NCBI GenBank assembly: GCA_951813575.1
Contig: OX638375.1
Span: 1,813,042 to 1,877,041, forward strand
Length of the DNA stretch: 64,000 nt
Origin: Candidatus Binatia bacterium
GTDB lineage: Bacteria > Desulfobacterota > Binatia > UBA9968 > JAJDTQ01
Reading direction: 5' to 3'
A model generated the notes under the pieces. The model saw only the letters and a list, made by a program, of their open reading frames with translations. It was not told where the DNA came from and searched no databases. The translations under genes and the position numbers were made by a program. Positions 25,857 to 34,252 of the stretch are shown here, one piece after another (positions within the stretch are counted from its first letter, which is position 1; every line of letters begins with the position of its first letter).

Positions 25857-26579
25857 TCAAGCAGCCAGCAGGCGCATGAGCCGGCCGTAGCCGTCGATCC
25901 TCTCGCGCATGCTGATGGCCTTGAAGGCCACATAGAGCTGCGAGGTCATGTTGGCGATGACCGGCAGCCCGAGGTCGGTCTCGATGTCCTCGATGACGTC
26001 CACCACCGGGAAATTGGCGCAGGGGATGTAGATTCCGTCCGGGTTGTCCGCTTCCCTCACTGCCCGCTTGGCGGCCTGGTAGATATCTCCCACCGAGACG
26101 ATGCTGGAAGTCGTGAAGTCCGTCCCAAGGGAAACCAGCGACGACGCCTCGAACCCCCATGCCTTGAGATAGCTCACCACCTTCTCGTTCAGGTCGGGCG
26201 GATAGGGGTCGACCACGGCCAGGCGCGAAACCCCAAGGTCCCTGAACGCGTCCAGGGCGGCGACGATGCTGGTGGTGCAGGGCACCCCGGTGATGGTCTC
26301 GAGCTGTTGGATGAGCTTCGTCTCGAATCCCTTGCCCTGGCTCAGCACAAGGGGCGAACCGCCGTGGATGATGAAGTCGCAGGAGCGCCGCTCAAGCTCG
26401 TGGGCGCACGCCTCCACCTGCTTCAGCGCTTCCTTGTACGCCTCCTCCTTCCAGCCGGCGACCATGCACGCGACGCCGATCAAGCCGATCCCGTCCGGCG
26501 CGATGCGGTAGAAGTCGTAGGCGTTGAGCTCGATGACGGAGGGGGAGATGTAGCCTATTCTGGCGCGGTAGCCGAACAT
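25857..26579 (-). CDS. Asp/Glu racemase-superfamily protein, arylmalonate decarboxylase/maleate isomerase-like
   Basis: A 240-residue protein. The C-terminal catalytic Cys is present (YIPCANFPVVDVIEDIE). At the place of the first racemase Cys the sequence is IIHGGSPLVLSQG, i.e. Gly-Ser instead of Cys. One-Cys enzymes of this kind decarboxylate aryl- or alkylmalonates, whereas maleate isomerases and racemases keep two Cys. The decarboxylase assignment is inference. It is probably transcribed with the downstream aldolase operon and the upstream amidohydrolase. Confidence 0.72.
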   Translation of the reverse strand: MFGYRARIGYISPSVIELNAYDFYRIAPDGIGLIGVACMVAGWKEEAYKEALKQVEACAHELERRSCDFIIHGGSPLVLSQGKGFETKLIQQLETITGVPCTTSIVAALDAFRDLGVSRLAVVDPYPPDLNEKVVSYLKAWGFEASSLVSLGTDFTTSSIVSVGDIYQAAKRAVREADNPDGIYIPCANFPVVDVIEDIETDLGLPVIANMTSQLYVAFKAISMRERIDGYGRLMRLLAA

Positions 26580-26618
26580 GCGCTGCTCCTTTCGTAGAGG
26601 TGACCAGACGAACCGGAC

Positions 26619-28139
26619 TCAACCGGCGTCGTTGAACTTGTAAAACGGCTCCACCGGATGCTCTTCGTGCGATTCGAGGAACTCCCTGACCCGCGGGAGA
26701 AGCCGCGCGTCGACCCCTCCGGCCTTCCTTCGAGGCGCCGGGGTGATCTTCCGCTTGACCTCCTTCAGGAATGCCTTCTCGTCCAGACGCACGTGCTTCC
26801 CGCCGCGATAGAGGATCTCGCCGTCCACCATGACGGTGTCCACGGCCCCTGCCCCGCCACGGTAGATCAGCGCGTCCACCGGCGACTGATGTCTCGCAAG
26901 ATACGGCTCCACGATGGGCCGCGAGTCCACCAGCACCAGGTCCGCCCGCTTTCCCGGTTCCAGGGTTCCGCTCCCGCCCCAACCCAGGATGTCCGCCCCG
27001 CCCGCGGTGGCCGCCCGGAAGATGTCGGCCAGCGGCATCAGGCCAGGACCCGCGCCGGGAATACGCTGGAGGTTGGCGGCCAGGCGCATCTCCTGCAACA
27101 TGTCCGGCCGGTCGTTCAGCGGGCTGCTGTCGAGCCCCATGCCCAGCCGGACCCCGGCGGCATGGAAGTGCATCAGCGGGGCAATGCCGCTACGCAGGCG
27201 CAGGTTGGAACTCGGGTTGTGCACCAACGCGGCGCCCTTGGCGGCCGTGGTCGCGATGTCCCGGCGGTTAAGCCACACACCGTGGGCCAGGCTTACATCC
27301 GGCTTCAGGAAGTCCAGATCCGCCAGCCACTGCACCGCGCTCCTGCCGTATTCCCGCAGAAAGTACGAACGCTGGTACTTGGTCTCCAGCACGTGGATCT
27401 GGATCCCCAGTCCGTGCTCGCTGGCCTCTCGCCGGATGGCGCGCAACAGCTCCTCCGTGCACCATTGGGGCCCCGCCGGGGTGAGGAACAGCCGCGCCCG
27501 GCCGCCGTCCCCGCCCAATTCTCCGGCGAGCCGGCGGGCCACCCGGAAATAGTCGTCCGGCGCCGCGGTGCGGGCCGTGCTGTAGCGCTCCATCGCCTGA
27601 TCCCGCAAAGACGCCGGCAGCGACGCCAGGAACTCCTCGTCGCCGTACACGATGTGATTGCGGTTGCGGATGTCGAGTCCGAAGGACACGCGCATGCCGG
27701 CATCGCGGTAGGCCCGCAGCCGTTCATTGACGCCGGCCTCGTAGGTGTCGGGCGAGCTGCTGGAGTTGTAGTGCAGGCACGTGGTGATGCCCGACTCGAT
27801 CATGGTCTTGCAGGCGTAGAGGACGTCCAGATAGGGGTCCAGACCGGCCCGGGCGTCGCCCGCGAACCGGGAGATCTCGAAGCAGTCGTCCATGCCTCCG
27901 AGCTGAAAATCCGTCAGCCCCTTGCCGTGCTGGTGGGCGTTGACGAAGCCCGGAATCACCCAGTACCGTGACGATCCCACCACGGTGGCGTTGGGGTACG
28001 CGGGCTTGAGGTCGCGATACGGGCCCACCTCGACAACGTCGCGACCCGACACCACCACGGCCCCGTTACGGATCACCCCCTGAGTGCCGTACCGCGGCTG
28101 CATGGTAACCACGAACTTTCCTCGAACGAGATAGTCCAT
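26619..28139 (-). CDS. Amidohydrolase, cytosine deaminase/chlorohydrolase (TrzA/AtzA) type
   Basis: A 506-residue metal-dependent hydrolase. The HxH motif is in PGFVNAHQHGKG, followed by IQIHVLETK, VSLAHGVWL and GMGLDSSPLND (metal Asp), and a C-terminal composite domain TLEPGKRADLVLVDSRP. This pattern is that of the subtype III amidohydrolases that deaminate or dechlorinate heterocycles, or act on guanine or S-adenosylhomocysteine. ATG 28139 is preferred, with AGGGGG upstream, over an in-frame ATG at 28166. A MITE-like element lies about 70 nt upstream of the start. Confidence 0.85.
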   Translation of the reverse strand: MDYLVRGKFVVTMQPRYGTQGVIRNGAVVVSGRDVVEVGPYRDLKPAYPNATVVGSSRYWVIPGFVNAHQHGKGLTDFQLGGMDDCFEISRFAGDARAGLDPYLDVLYACKTMIESGITTCLHYNSSSSPDTYEAGVNERLRAYRDAGMRVSFGLDIRNRNHIVYGDEEFLASLPASLRDQAMERYSTARTAAPDDYFRVARRLAGELGGDGGRARLFLTPAGPQWCTEELLRAIRREASEHGLGIQIHVLETKYQRSYFLREYGRSAVQWLADLDFLKPDVSLAHGVWLNRRDIATTAAKGAALVHNPSSNLRLRSGIAPLMHFHAAGVRLGMGLDSSPLNDRPDMLQEMRLAANLQRIPGAGPGLMPLADIFRAATAGGADILGWGGSGTLEPGKRADLVLVDSRPIVEPYLARHQSPVDALIYRGGAGAVDTVMVDGEILYRGGKHVRLDEKAFLKEVKRKITPAPRRKAGGVDARLLPRVREFLESHEEHPVEPFYKFNDAG

Positions 28140-28206
28140 TTGACACCCCCTGGTCTTGTATCTCACTACGCGTGACCATGGCGGGACCGGACGTCGGTCC
28201 GTGCCC

Positions 28207-28369
28207 TAGTGTTGTGTCTCACAAATAGGTTTACAAATCTGCTGGTCTTTTTCGCCGTCGGCTGCGTTGCTCTTCCTCGCGTGGTGCCCGCCACTGCTCG
28301 TCATCGCGCCTTGCCGACAACAAAAAATCCTGCGCATCTTTGCAATCCTATTTGTGAGACACAACACTA
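28207..28369. mobile_element. MITE-like TA-ended inverted-repeat element, copy 1
   Basis: A 163-bp non-coding element. Terminal inverted repeats of about 24 bp (TAGTGTTGTGTCTCACAAAT plus AGG) match perfectly at both ends, inside CTAG. TA ends fit IS630/Tc1-mariner-type insertion. The interior is shared, in opposite orientation, with the copy at 56756-56962. Its right end supplies the TAG stop of the amidohydrolase gene at 28367. No transposase is encoded here. Confidence 0.8.
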
Positions 28370-29365
28370 GTCCTCAAGTCCGAGAAACCGCCGGCAATTG
28401 CCCGACGACACCCACTCGCGCTCCTCGGCGGTAAGCTTCAGCTCATTGAACTCGTCGTCCGGAGACTGTTCCCGGAACATGAACGGATAGTCGGAGCCGA
28501 TGACCACCTGGCTCGCGCCGACGGTGTCGATGAGATAGCGCACCGTGCGGTTGTCGAAGAAGACGTCGTCATAGAAGAACATGCGGGCGTACTCGGAGGG
28601 CTTCCGGGGCATGAGCGCGTGGAAGTTGGGGTTCCTGTGCCAGGCGTTCTCCAGCCGCGGCAGGAGCTGGGTGAAGGTGCCGCCGCCGTGGCTGAAGCAC
28701 AGCTTGAGCTGCGGGCACGCCTCCATAAGGCCGCCGGTGACCATGGAAGCGATGGTCAGGGCGCCTTCGAGGGGAAAGGCCACGATGTTCTCGATGAACG
28801 GCGGTCCCACCACCCGGTCCATGAAGGTGGCGTGCTGGGCATGCACGAAGACGGGTACGTCCAACTCCTCGGCGGCCTTGAAGAAGGGCAGGAACTCGGG
28901 CTCGCCCAGGCTCTTGCCGTTGACGTTGCTCAGCAGCTCGACGCCGTGAAGACCCAGGGACTTGACCCGCTGGAGCTCTGCCGCGGCGAGGTCCACGTGC
29001 TGCATCGGCACCGAGCCGAGGGCGTAGAAACGGTCCGGCGCCTGGTCCACCATGCGCATTTCGACCTCGTTCAGATAACGCGCAAGGTCGAGTCCGTCCC
29101 GGGGCTCGAGCCGGTAGGCCAGGAGCTCCGGCATGGGCGACAACACCTGGCGGTCCACCGCGTAGTCCGCCTCCGCCATCTCCCGCAGGCGCCGCGGCAC
29201 CGACCAGCAGCGGTCCAGCACGGTGCGGAAGTTCCGGCCCGCGATCATGACGTTGGCCGTCTCCGGCCCGGTGTGGTCCATGGACGGCCACCGGTTCCCG
29301 GCGGCGCGAGCGCCCACCGGAGGAAAGTGTTCGGGGACGATGTGGGTATGAACGTCGATGACCAT
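28367..29365 (-). CDS. Amidohydrolase-2 family (ACMSD-like) hydrolase/decarboxylase
   Basis: A 332-residue TIM-barrel protein starting MVIDVHTHIVPEHFPP with the HxH metal motif. It continues with VPVFVHAQHATFMD, CFSHGGGTFTQLLPR and VIGSDYPFMF, the standard ACMSD/amidohydrolase-2 signature of a mononuclear zinc enzyme. Substrates in this family are carboxylated aromatics or their ring-cleavage products (decarboxylation) or lactones. The stop TAG is formed by the terminal TAG of a MITE-like element, so the original C-terminus was essentially kept. The MFS transporter gene lies upstream on the same strand. Confidence 0.87.
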   Translation of the reverse strand: MVIDVHTHIVPEHFPPVGARAAGNRWPSMDHTGPETANVMIAGRNFRTVLDRCWSVPRRLREMAEADYAVDRQVLSPMPELLAYRLEPRDGLDLARYLNEVEMRMVDQAPDRFYALGSVPMQHVDLAAAELQRVKSLGLHGVELLSNVNGKSLGEPEFLPFFKAAEELDVPVFVHAQHATFMDRVVGPPFIENIVAFPLEGALTIASMVTGGLMEACPQLKLCFSHGGGTFTQLLPRLENAWHRNPNFHALMPRKPSEYARMFFYDDVFFDNRTVRYLIDTVGASQVVIGSDYPFMFREQSPDDEFNELKLTAEEREWVSSGNCRRFLGLED

Positions 29366-29431
29366 GAAGGAAACTCCTGATTGGCGATTGACGCGCGAGT
29401 TACAAACTTCGATCCGGGAGTCGGGGTCAGG

Positions 29432-30721
29432 TTACGCGGCATCGGGCTGGGACGGGGCGATGATGAACAGACTCAGGAACCCGGATATCACCAGCGTCAC
29501 GGCGAACAGCGCGAAGGAAAGCGTATAGCTGCCCAGCCAATCGAAGAGAAAGCCGAAGAACGGCGGCCCCAGCGCGGCGAACCCGTGGATCAACAGAAAA
29601 CCGAGGCCGCGGATGCTGCCCATGGACAGCCGTCCGAAGAACCGCGCCCACATCAGGTCGGGCAGCACCATGTTACCACCGAGCCCGACCCCGTAAAAGA
29701 AGAACCCGGTGTATACCAGAGCCAGCGAGTCGGACGTGATCGCCAGGGTCAGGCCGGCCGCCTGGATCAGGAACTTGACCAGGGTGGCACGGCGCACGTC
29801 CACCCGCTCGGCGATCAGGCCCCAGGCCAGCGGCGAGCCGAGCTGGGTCAATGCGATGATTCCCATGATCCCGGCCGCGCCGTGGGCCGAGTAACCGAGG
29901 TCCGTGACATAGGGGAACACATGCAGGTTGAGGCCGGTGACGCCGACGGAAGACACACCGAATACGGCGACGATGAGCCAGAAGGCGCGGGTCCGCAGCC
30001 CGGCCTTCCGGCTCCAGATCCGGTCCTCGGCGGCGGCCGGCGCAAGCGGCCGCGCCGCCTCACGCTGGGCCACAACCTCGGGATGCAACCCGTCGGGATG
30101 GAGCCCCATGTCCTCGGGCGAGCGCCGGATGTAGATCAGCGCCGGGGCCACGAGCAGCACGGTCAACGCACCGAAAAGCGCCCAGGTGTGACGCCAGCCC
30201 AGCGACACCAGAAGCGACGCCACCAGGAACGGCATGACGATCTTGGCGAACCCGATCCCCATGCTGGAGAACGCGATGGCGCGGCCACGCTTCTGGATGA
30301 ACCAACGGCAGATCATGACGTTGATCACCATGTAACCCAGCAGGGCATCGCCCACGGTCACCAAAGTCCAGCGCACCAGCACGAAGTGCCAGAAGACCTC
30401 GACCTGACTCAGGATGAGATAGCCCACCGCCGCCACCAACGCTCCCGCGGTCACGAGCCATCGGCTGCCGTGCCGGTCCACCAGCGTCCCCACGACGGGC
30501 GCCATGGACGCGCTGATGAGCCCCTCGCCCGAGCGCAGCAGCGAGAAGACGCCACGGGACACGCCCAGATCCGCGGTAAGGGGCTTGAGAAAGATACTGA
30601 GGGTGCTGGCCAGGGCGAAGGAGGAGGTGACGTTGGCGATGAACCCGACGGCGACGATGTACCAGCCGTAGTAGATCCGGCCCGATGCATGGACGCGCCG
30701 CGTTGAACCGCCTGTGATCAC
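29432..30721 (-). CDS. MFS transporter (oxalate/formate antiporter-like)
   Basis: A 429-residue polytopic protein with about 12 hydrophobic segments. After YYGWYIVAVGFIANVTSSFA comes the loop-2/3 motif GTLVDRHGSRWLV of the major facilitator superfamily, repeated in weaker form in the second half (LIAERVDVRRATL). Such carriers often import mono- or dicarboxylates. Next to an amidohydrolase and decarboxylase-like enzymes it probably supplies their substrate; that is inference. The 66-nt gap to the amidohydrolase suggests one transcript. Confidence 0.85.
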   Translation of the reverse strand: MITGGSTRRVHASGRIYYGWYIVAVGFIANVTSSFALASTLSIFLKPLTADLGVSRGVFSLLRSGEGLISASMAPVVGTLVDRHGSRWLVTAGALVAAVGYLILSQVEVFWHFVLVRWTLVTVGDALLGYMVINVMICRWFIQKRGRAIAFSSMGIGFAKIVMPFLVASLLVSLGWRHTWALFGALTVLLVAPALIYIRRSPEDMGLHPDGLHPEVVAQREAARPLAPAAAEDRIWSRKAGLRTRAFWLIVAVFGVSSVGVTGLNLHVFPYVTDLGYSAHGAAGIMGIIALTQLGSPLAWGLIAERVDVRRATLVKFLIQAAGLTLAITSDSLALVYTGFFFYGVGLGGNMVLPDLMWARFFGRLSMGSIRGLGFLLIHGFAALGPPFFGFLFDWLGSYTLSFALFAVTLVISGFLSLFIIAPSQPDAA

Positions 30722-30900
30722 CTGTCACGGGTAGCAGGGTTTGCCGGTGATGAAAAGCACGCCTCACCGGCCGCCCGGGAACAAATGGAACTGCCGGCGG
30801 GTTGTGGTATAGAGTGGTGCGGACAGGGCGGCGACACCTCGCAGCGTCATTCTGGCGAAAGCCGGAATCCAGCGGCGGGGACAGGCGGAAAGGAAGAATC

Positions 30901-31812
30901 ATGCGTGTATTGATTACCGGGGCCGGCCTGATCGGCTCCCACGTGGCGGCGGAGTTGAGCTCGCGGGGGGACGAGGTGACGTTTTTCGACGTGGTGCCGA
31001 AACCGGAATACGTCCAGCACGTGACCGGCAAGGACCTGCCGCTGATTCGAGGCGACATCTGCGACCTGGCCGCGCTGATGGACGCCTTTCTGACTGTCCG
31101 GCCCGAGTGTGTCATCCACTTGGCCGCGTCGGTCGGGGAGTCCAACATTCCCAACCTTTACGCCGGCTTCCAGGTCAATCTCGGGGCCACTCTCAACGTG
31201 GCGGAAGCGGTCCGGCTGGCCGGCGTGCGCCGGCTGGTTCACGCCAGCACCCAAGCGGTGTATCAGGACGCCGATGCCGGCGAACTGCTCCGGGAAGACT
31301 CGCCCCAGGACGGCCGCGGCCGGGTGTACAACGCCTCGAAGGTGGCGTGCGAGCACGTGCTCAGGACCTATGCCGCCAGACAAGCGTTCGAGTTGGTGAT
31401 GTTGCGATTCGCCGGGGTGTACGGTTACCGGGCGGTAGCCGGGGGCCCGGGGGTGGCCGTGCAGGAGGCCGTGTGGGCCGCCATGGCCGGGGATGCGGCG
31501 GTGCTCAACGCCTATGAAACCGTGGACTTCGTCTACGTCAAGGACCTCGCCGACGGCATCGCCCGGGCTGCGCACACGGCCCCGTTGTCCCACGATGTCT
31601 ACAACCTCGGCAGCGGCACCCTCACCACGGTGGAGGACGTGGAGGCGGCGCTCCACGCGATCTTCCCGGACGTCCGCCTGAGCCGGGGGACGCTTACGCC
31701 GGCGCGGCCACGGATGGACATCACCCGGGCGCATGCGGAACTGGGATACGCGCCCGAGTACAAGCTGGAGGCGGGCCTGCGCGACTACATTGCGGAGTTG
31801 AACCGGGAGTGA
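30901..31812 (+). CDS. NAD-dependent epimerase/dehydratase (extended SDR)
   Basis: A 303-residue SDR. The nucleotide motif TGAGLIGSH follows MRVLI, then [19 protein letters not shown] and the catalytic YNASK. The C-terminal part ([29 protein letters not shown]) is typical of sugar-nucleotide epimerases. AAAGGAAG precedes ATG 30901. It is a distant paralogue of the SDR at 22807 but shares only family features. A diverged REP-like palindrome lies between it and the divergent MFS gene; the 179-nt interval otherwise holds nothing recognisable. Confidence 0.82.
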   Translation: MRVLITGAGLIGSHVAAELSSRGDEVTFFDVVPKPEYVQHVTGKDLPLIRGDICDLAALMDAFLTVRPECVIHLAASVGESNIPNLYAGFQVNLGATLNVAEAVRLAGVRRLVHASTQAVYQDADAGELLREDSPQDGRGRVYNASKVACEHVLRTYAARQAFELVMLRFAGVYGYRAVAGGPGVAVQEAVWAAMAGDAAVLNAYETVDFVYVKDLADGIARAAHTAPLSHDVYNLGSGTLTTVEDVEAALHAIFPDVRLSRGTLTPARPRMDITRAHAELGYAPEYKLEAGLRDYIAELNRE

Positions 31813-31870
31813 CGGAGCAGGAGCAGCACCCGGCAGGTGGTCGCCCCGTCGGACCGTCTCCCGTCGGACC

Positions 31871-31965
31871 GTCACCCCGGGGCTTGACCCGGGGTCCAGA
31901 GGCGGTGGTGAGGGAGGGTCGCTTGTCGCCGCCCCGCCTGGACCCCGGGTCAAGCCCGGGGTGAC
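31871..31965. repeat. Inverted pair of REP-like palindromes (family B)
   Basis: Two copies of a 28-29 bp unit, GTCACCCCGGGGCTTGACCC plus GGGGTCCAG (31871-31899) and its inverse (31938-31965), face each other across 38 bp. Each unit is itself a hairpin (CCCGGG core around GGTCAAGC). A related unit is inserted inside the MITE copy at 56.8 kb. Confidence 0.75.
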
Positions 31966-32146
31966 GTGGAGGGGTGCCGGGGTGACGTGGAGGGGTGCCG
32001 GGGTGACGTGGAGGGGTGCCGGGGTGACCTGGAGGGGCGCCGGGGTCCCGGATGGAGTCCGGGGGGCGGATGGAGTCCGGGGGGCGGATGGAGTCCGGGG
32101 GGCGGATGGAGTCCGGGGGGCGGATGGAGTCCGGGGGGCGGATGGA
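31961..32146. repeat. Two abutting minisatellites (21-bp x 4, 18-bp x 5)
   Basis: Four tandem 21-bp units (GTGACGTGGAGGGGTGCCGG plus G; the fourth has two changes) occupy 31961-32044. After a 12-bp partial unit, five exact 18-bp units (GTCCGGGGGGCGGATGGA) occupy 32057-32146. The array begins at the GTGAC end of the REP-like copy at 31938-31965. Long open frames through it are repeat artefacts. Confidence 0.85.
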
Positions 32147-32200
32147 GTCCGGGGGTCCGGGTGGAGTCCGGGGTGACCGGCAAACGGGGCGCGCGCCCTG

Positions 32201-33880
32201 TTACGCCACGCTCCGCGTGGCGGCGGCCTCCGTCAGCGTCGTGGTGGGCGAAACGTACTCCAGGTCCGTGAGCACCTCGATGAGGGCGGGGCCGGGGGCT
32301 TCCAGGGCCTGCTTCAACGCCGGCAGGAACGCTTCGTCGCGGCTGACCTTGATTCCCAGGGCGCCGTAGCCGTTCCCCAGAGCCGCAAAGTCCGGGTTGA
32401 CCAGGTCGGTGCCGTAGTTCCGGCCCGGATACTGGGCCTCCTGGTCCATGCGGATAGTGCCGAAGGAGCCGTTGGCGTACACCATCACGATGATCTTCAC
32501 GCCGTACTGGCGGGCGGTGGCGATCTCCTGTCCGGTCATCAGGAAGCCGCCGTCGCCCACGTGGGCGATGACGGTCCGCTCCGGATGGGCCAGCCTGGCG
32601 GCCACCGCGCCGGGGACCCCCGTGCCCATGCTGCCCAGGTTGGGGACGATGTAGGAATCGGCGTGGTCGAATTCGAGGTAACGCTGCACCCAGCCGCCGA
32701 AGCTCCCCGCGTCGTGGGTGTGGATGGTATCCGGCGGGACGGTGGCCTTGATCTCCGCCATCACCCGTTCCATGGACACGCCGCCGGTGGGACGTTCCGG
32801 GGGCGTCGCGTACCGCCGCTGCCGGGCGTGGTAGTCGGCGATCCAGGCGGCCCGGGCCTCGTTGGGACCGGGACTGTCGTGCTCCAGTGCCGCCGCTAGT
32901 GCCTGCCTCGGATCCGCGACCAAGGCCAGGTCCGGACGGAAGTTCTGCCCTATATTGCCAGCGTCGGCGTCGATCTGAATGGTCGCGAGCCCCGGATGGG
33001 GCAGCGTGTAACCGCTGGAAACCTGCTGATTGAACCGGCACCCCACGATCAGCAGGAGGTCGGCTTCGTCCCGCACGATCTGCTTTGCATGATTGTTGCG
33101 GCTGCCGAGATTCCCCGCGTAGTGGGGATGCGTGTTCGGGAACGCGTCCTGGCGCTTGAACGCGCTCAGCACCGGCAGTTGGAACTTCTCGGCGAAGGCC
33201 ACGAGCTCCTCGTGGGCGCGGGCATATTGAGTGCCCGAACCCGCCAGCAACACCGGCTTCTCCGCCCGGTTGACCCGTTCCACCATGTCCCGGACCAGCT
33301 CCGGGTCGGGGCTGGGACGCACCGCGGGATACGGCTCCACCATGGTGATGTCCGCCTCCTCCTCCAGCATGTCCCTGGGGAGCGAGACCACCACCGGCCC
33401 CGGACGGCCCGACCGCGCCACGTGGAACGCCCGGGCCATGATGCGCGGCACCTCCCGCGGGTCGTTGATCTCGATGACCCACTTGGCGATGCTGCCGAAG
33501 AAATGCGTGTAGTCGATCTCCTGGCCGGACTCCCGGCCCCGGTGCGCCCGCGCCACCTGCCCTATGAGCAGGATCAACGGGGTCGAGTCGTACTTGGCCA
33601 GGTGCACCCCGATGCTGGCGTTGGTGGCGCCGGGGCCGCGCGTGACCATGCACACGCCCGGCGTGCGGGTGGTCTTGCCGTAGGCCTCGGCCATGAGGCA
33701 GGCGCTGCCCTCGTGCCGGTTGGTGATGAGGGTGATCTCGGGTACGTCCCTCAACCCGTCCAGCAGGGCGATGTAGCTCTCGCCCGGCACGGAGAAGGCG
33801 TGGCGCACGCCTTCGTTGCGTAGCGACCACGCGACCGCGTGGCCTCCCGACATCCTGCGGCTCTTTTGATCGACGCTCAC
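32201..33880 (-). CDS. Thiamine-diphosphate-binding enzyme, acetolactate synthase-like (second copy)
   Basis: A 559-residue ThDP enzyme. Catalytic Glu57 lies in TNRHEGSACLMAEAYGK. GPGATNASIGVHLAKYDSTP follows, and the PP domain carries HVGDGGFLMTGQE with the downstream ANGSFGTI cofactor segment. Low similarity to the copy at 1611-3311 beyond family motifs suggests a different substrate; oxalyl-CoA decarboxylase, benzoylformate decarboxylase and sulfoacetaldehyde acetyltransferase are alternatives. No regulatory subunit is adjacent. Its 3' end lies 55 bp from the minisatellite array. Confidence 0.8.
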   Translation of the reverse strand: MSVDQKSRRMSGGHAVAWSLRNEGVRHAFSVPGESYIALLDGLRDVPEITLITNRHEGSACLMAEAYGKTTRTPGVCMVTRGPGATNASIGVHLAKYDSTPLILLIGQVARAHRGRESGQEIDYTHFFGSIAKWVIEINDPREVPRIMARAFHVARSGRPGPVVVSLPRDMLEEEADITMVEPYPAVRPSPDPELVRDMVERVNRAEKPVLLAGSGTQYARAHEELVAFAEKFQLPVLSAFKRQDAFPNTHPHYAGNLGSRNNHAKQIVRDEADLLLIVGCRFNQQVSSGYTLPHPGLATIQIDADAGNIGQNFRPDLALVADPRQALAAALEHDSPGPNEARAAWIADYHARQRRYATPPERPTGGVSMERVMAEIKATVPPDTIHTHDAGSFGGWVQRYLEFDHADSYIVPNLGSMGTGVPGAVAARLAHPERTVIAHVGDGGFLMTGQEIATARQYGVKIIVMVYANGSFGTIRMDQEAQYPGRNYGTDLVNPDFAALGNGYGALGIKVSRDEAFLPALKQALEAPGPALIEVLTDLEYVSPTTTLTEAAATRSVA

Positions 33881-34252
33881 CGGTTCACCCCCGACCTTTC
33901 CCGGAATTCACGGTTTGGTGCATTCGAGGCCGGGCTTTCGGTGTCATGGAATTCATGGCCGTCCTCCTTGTCGTGCGTCACGCGTTGAATCCCCTAACGC
34001 ATTTGTTGTCGTGGGGCAAGGAACGGTCCGTATCGTTCCCGTCGGGTGTCCGCTTCCGTTGACCGGGGCTTCTGTCTTCGAATTAGCGACCGGTTGATCC
34101 GACGCCCCGGTTTCGCTTAAGGAATCCATACAATGGCGTCCACGGTGTCTTCACCCCGATGTATTTCATCCACGCCCGAAAACCGGATTGGCGGCCGGCC
34201 AGCCCTCTTCCGTTGACTGTGCCAATGGTTTCCAACTATTGAATAGACCATC
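33881..34252. other. Intergenic region, no gene seen
   Basis: A 372-bp gap between divergent genes (ThDP enzyme minus, MMPL exporter plus). No ORF with protein character on either strand and no clear hairpin or repeat. Both promoters must lie here but none is obvious. Confidence 0.5.

Noticed and set aside
31961-32271. Coding repeats rich in Gly/Trp on the plus strand
   Set aside because: Several frames are open through the array at once, as expected for repeats whose period is a multiple of three; there is no ribosome-binding site or conserved domain.
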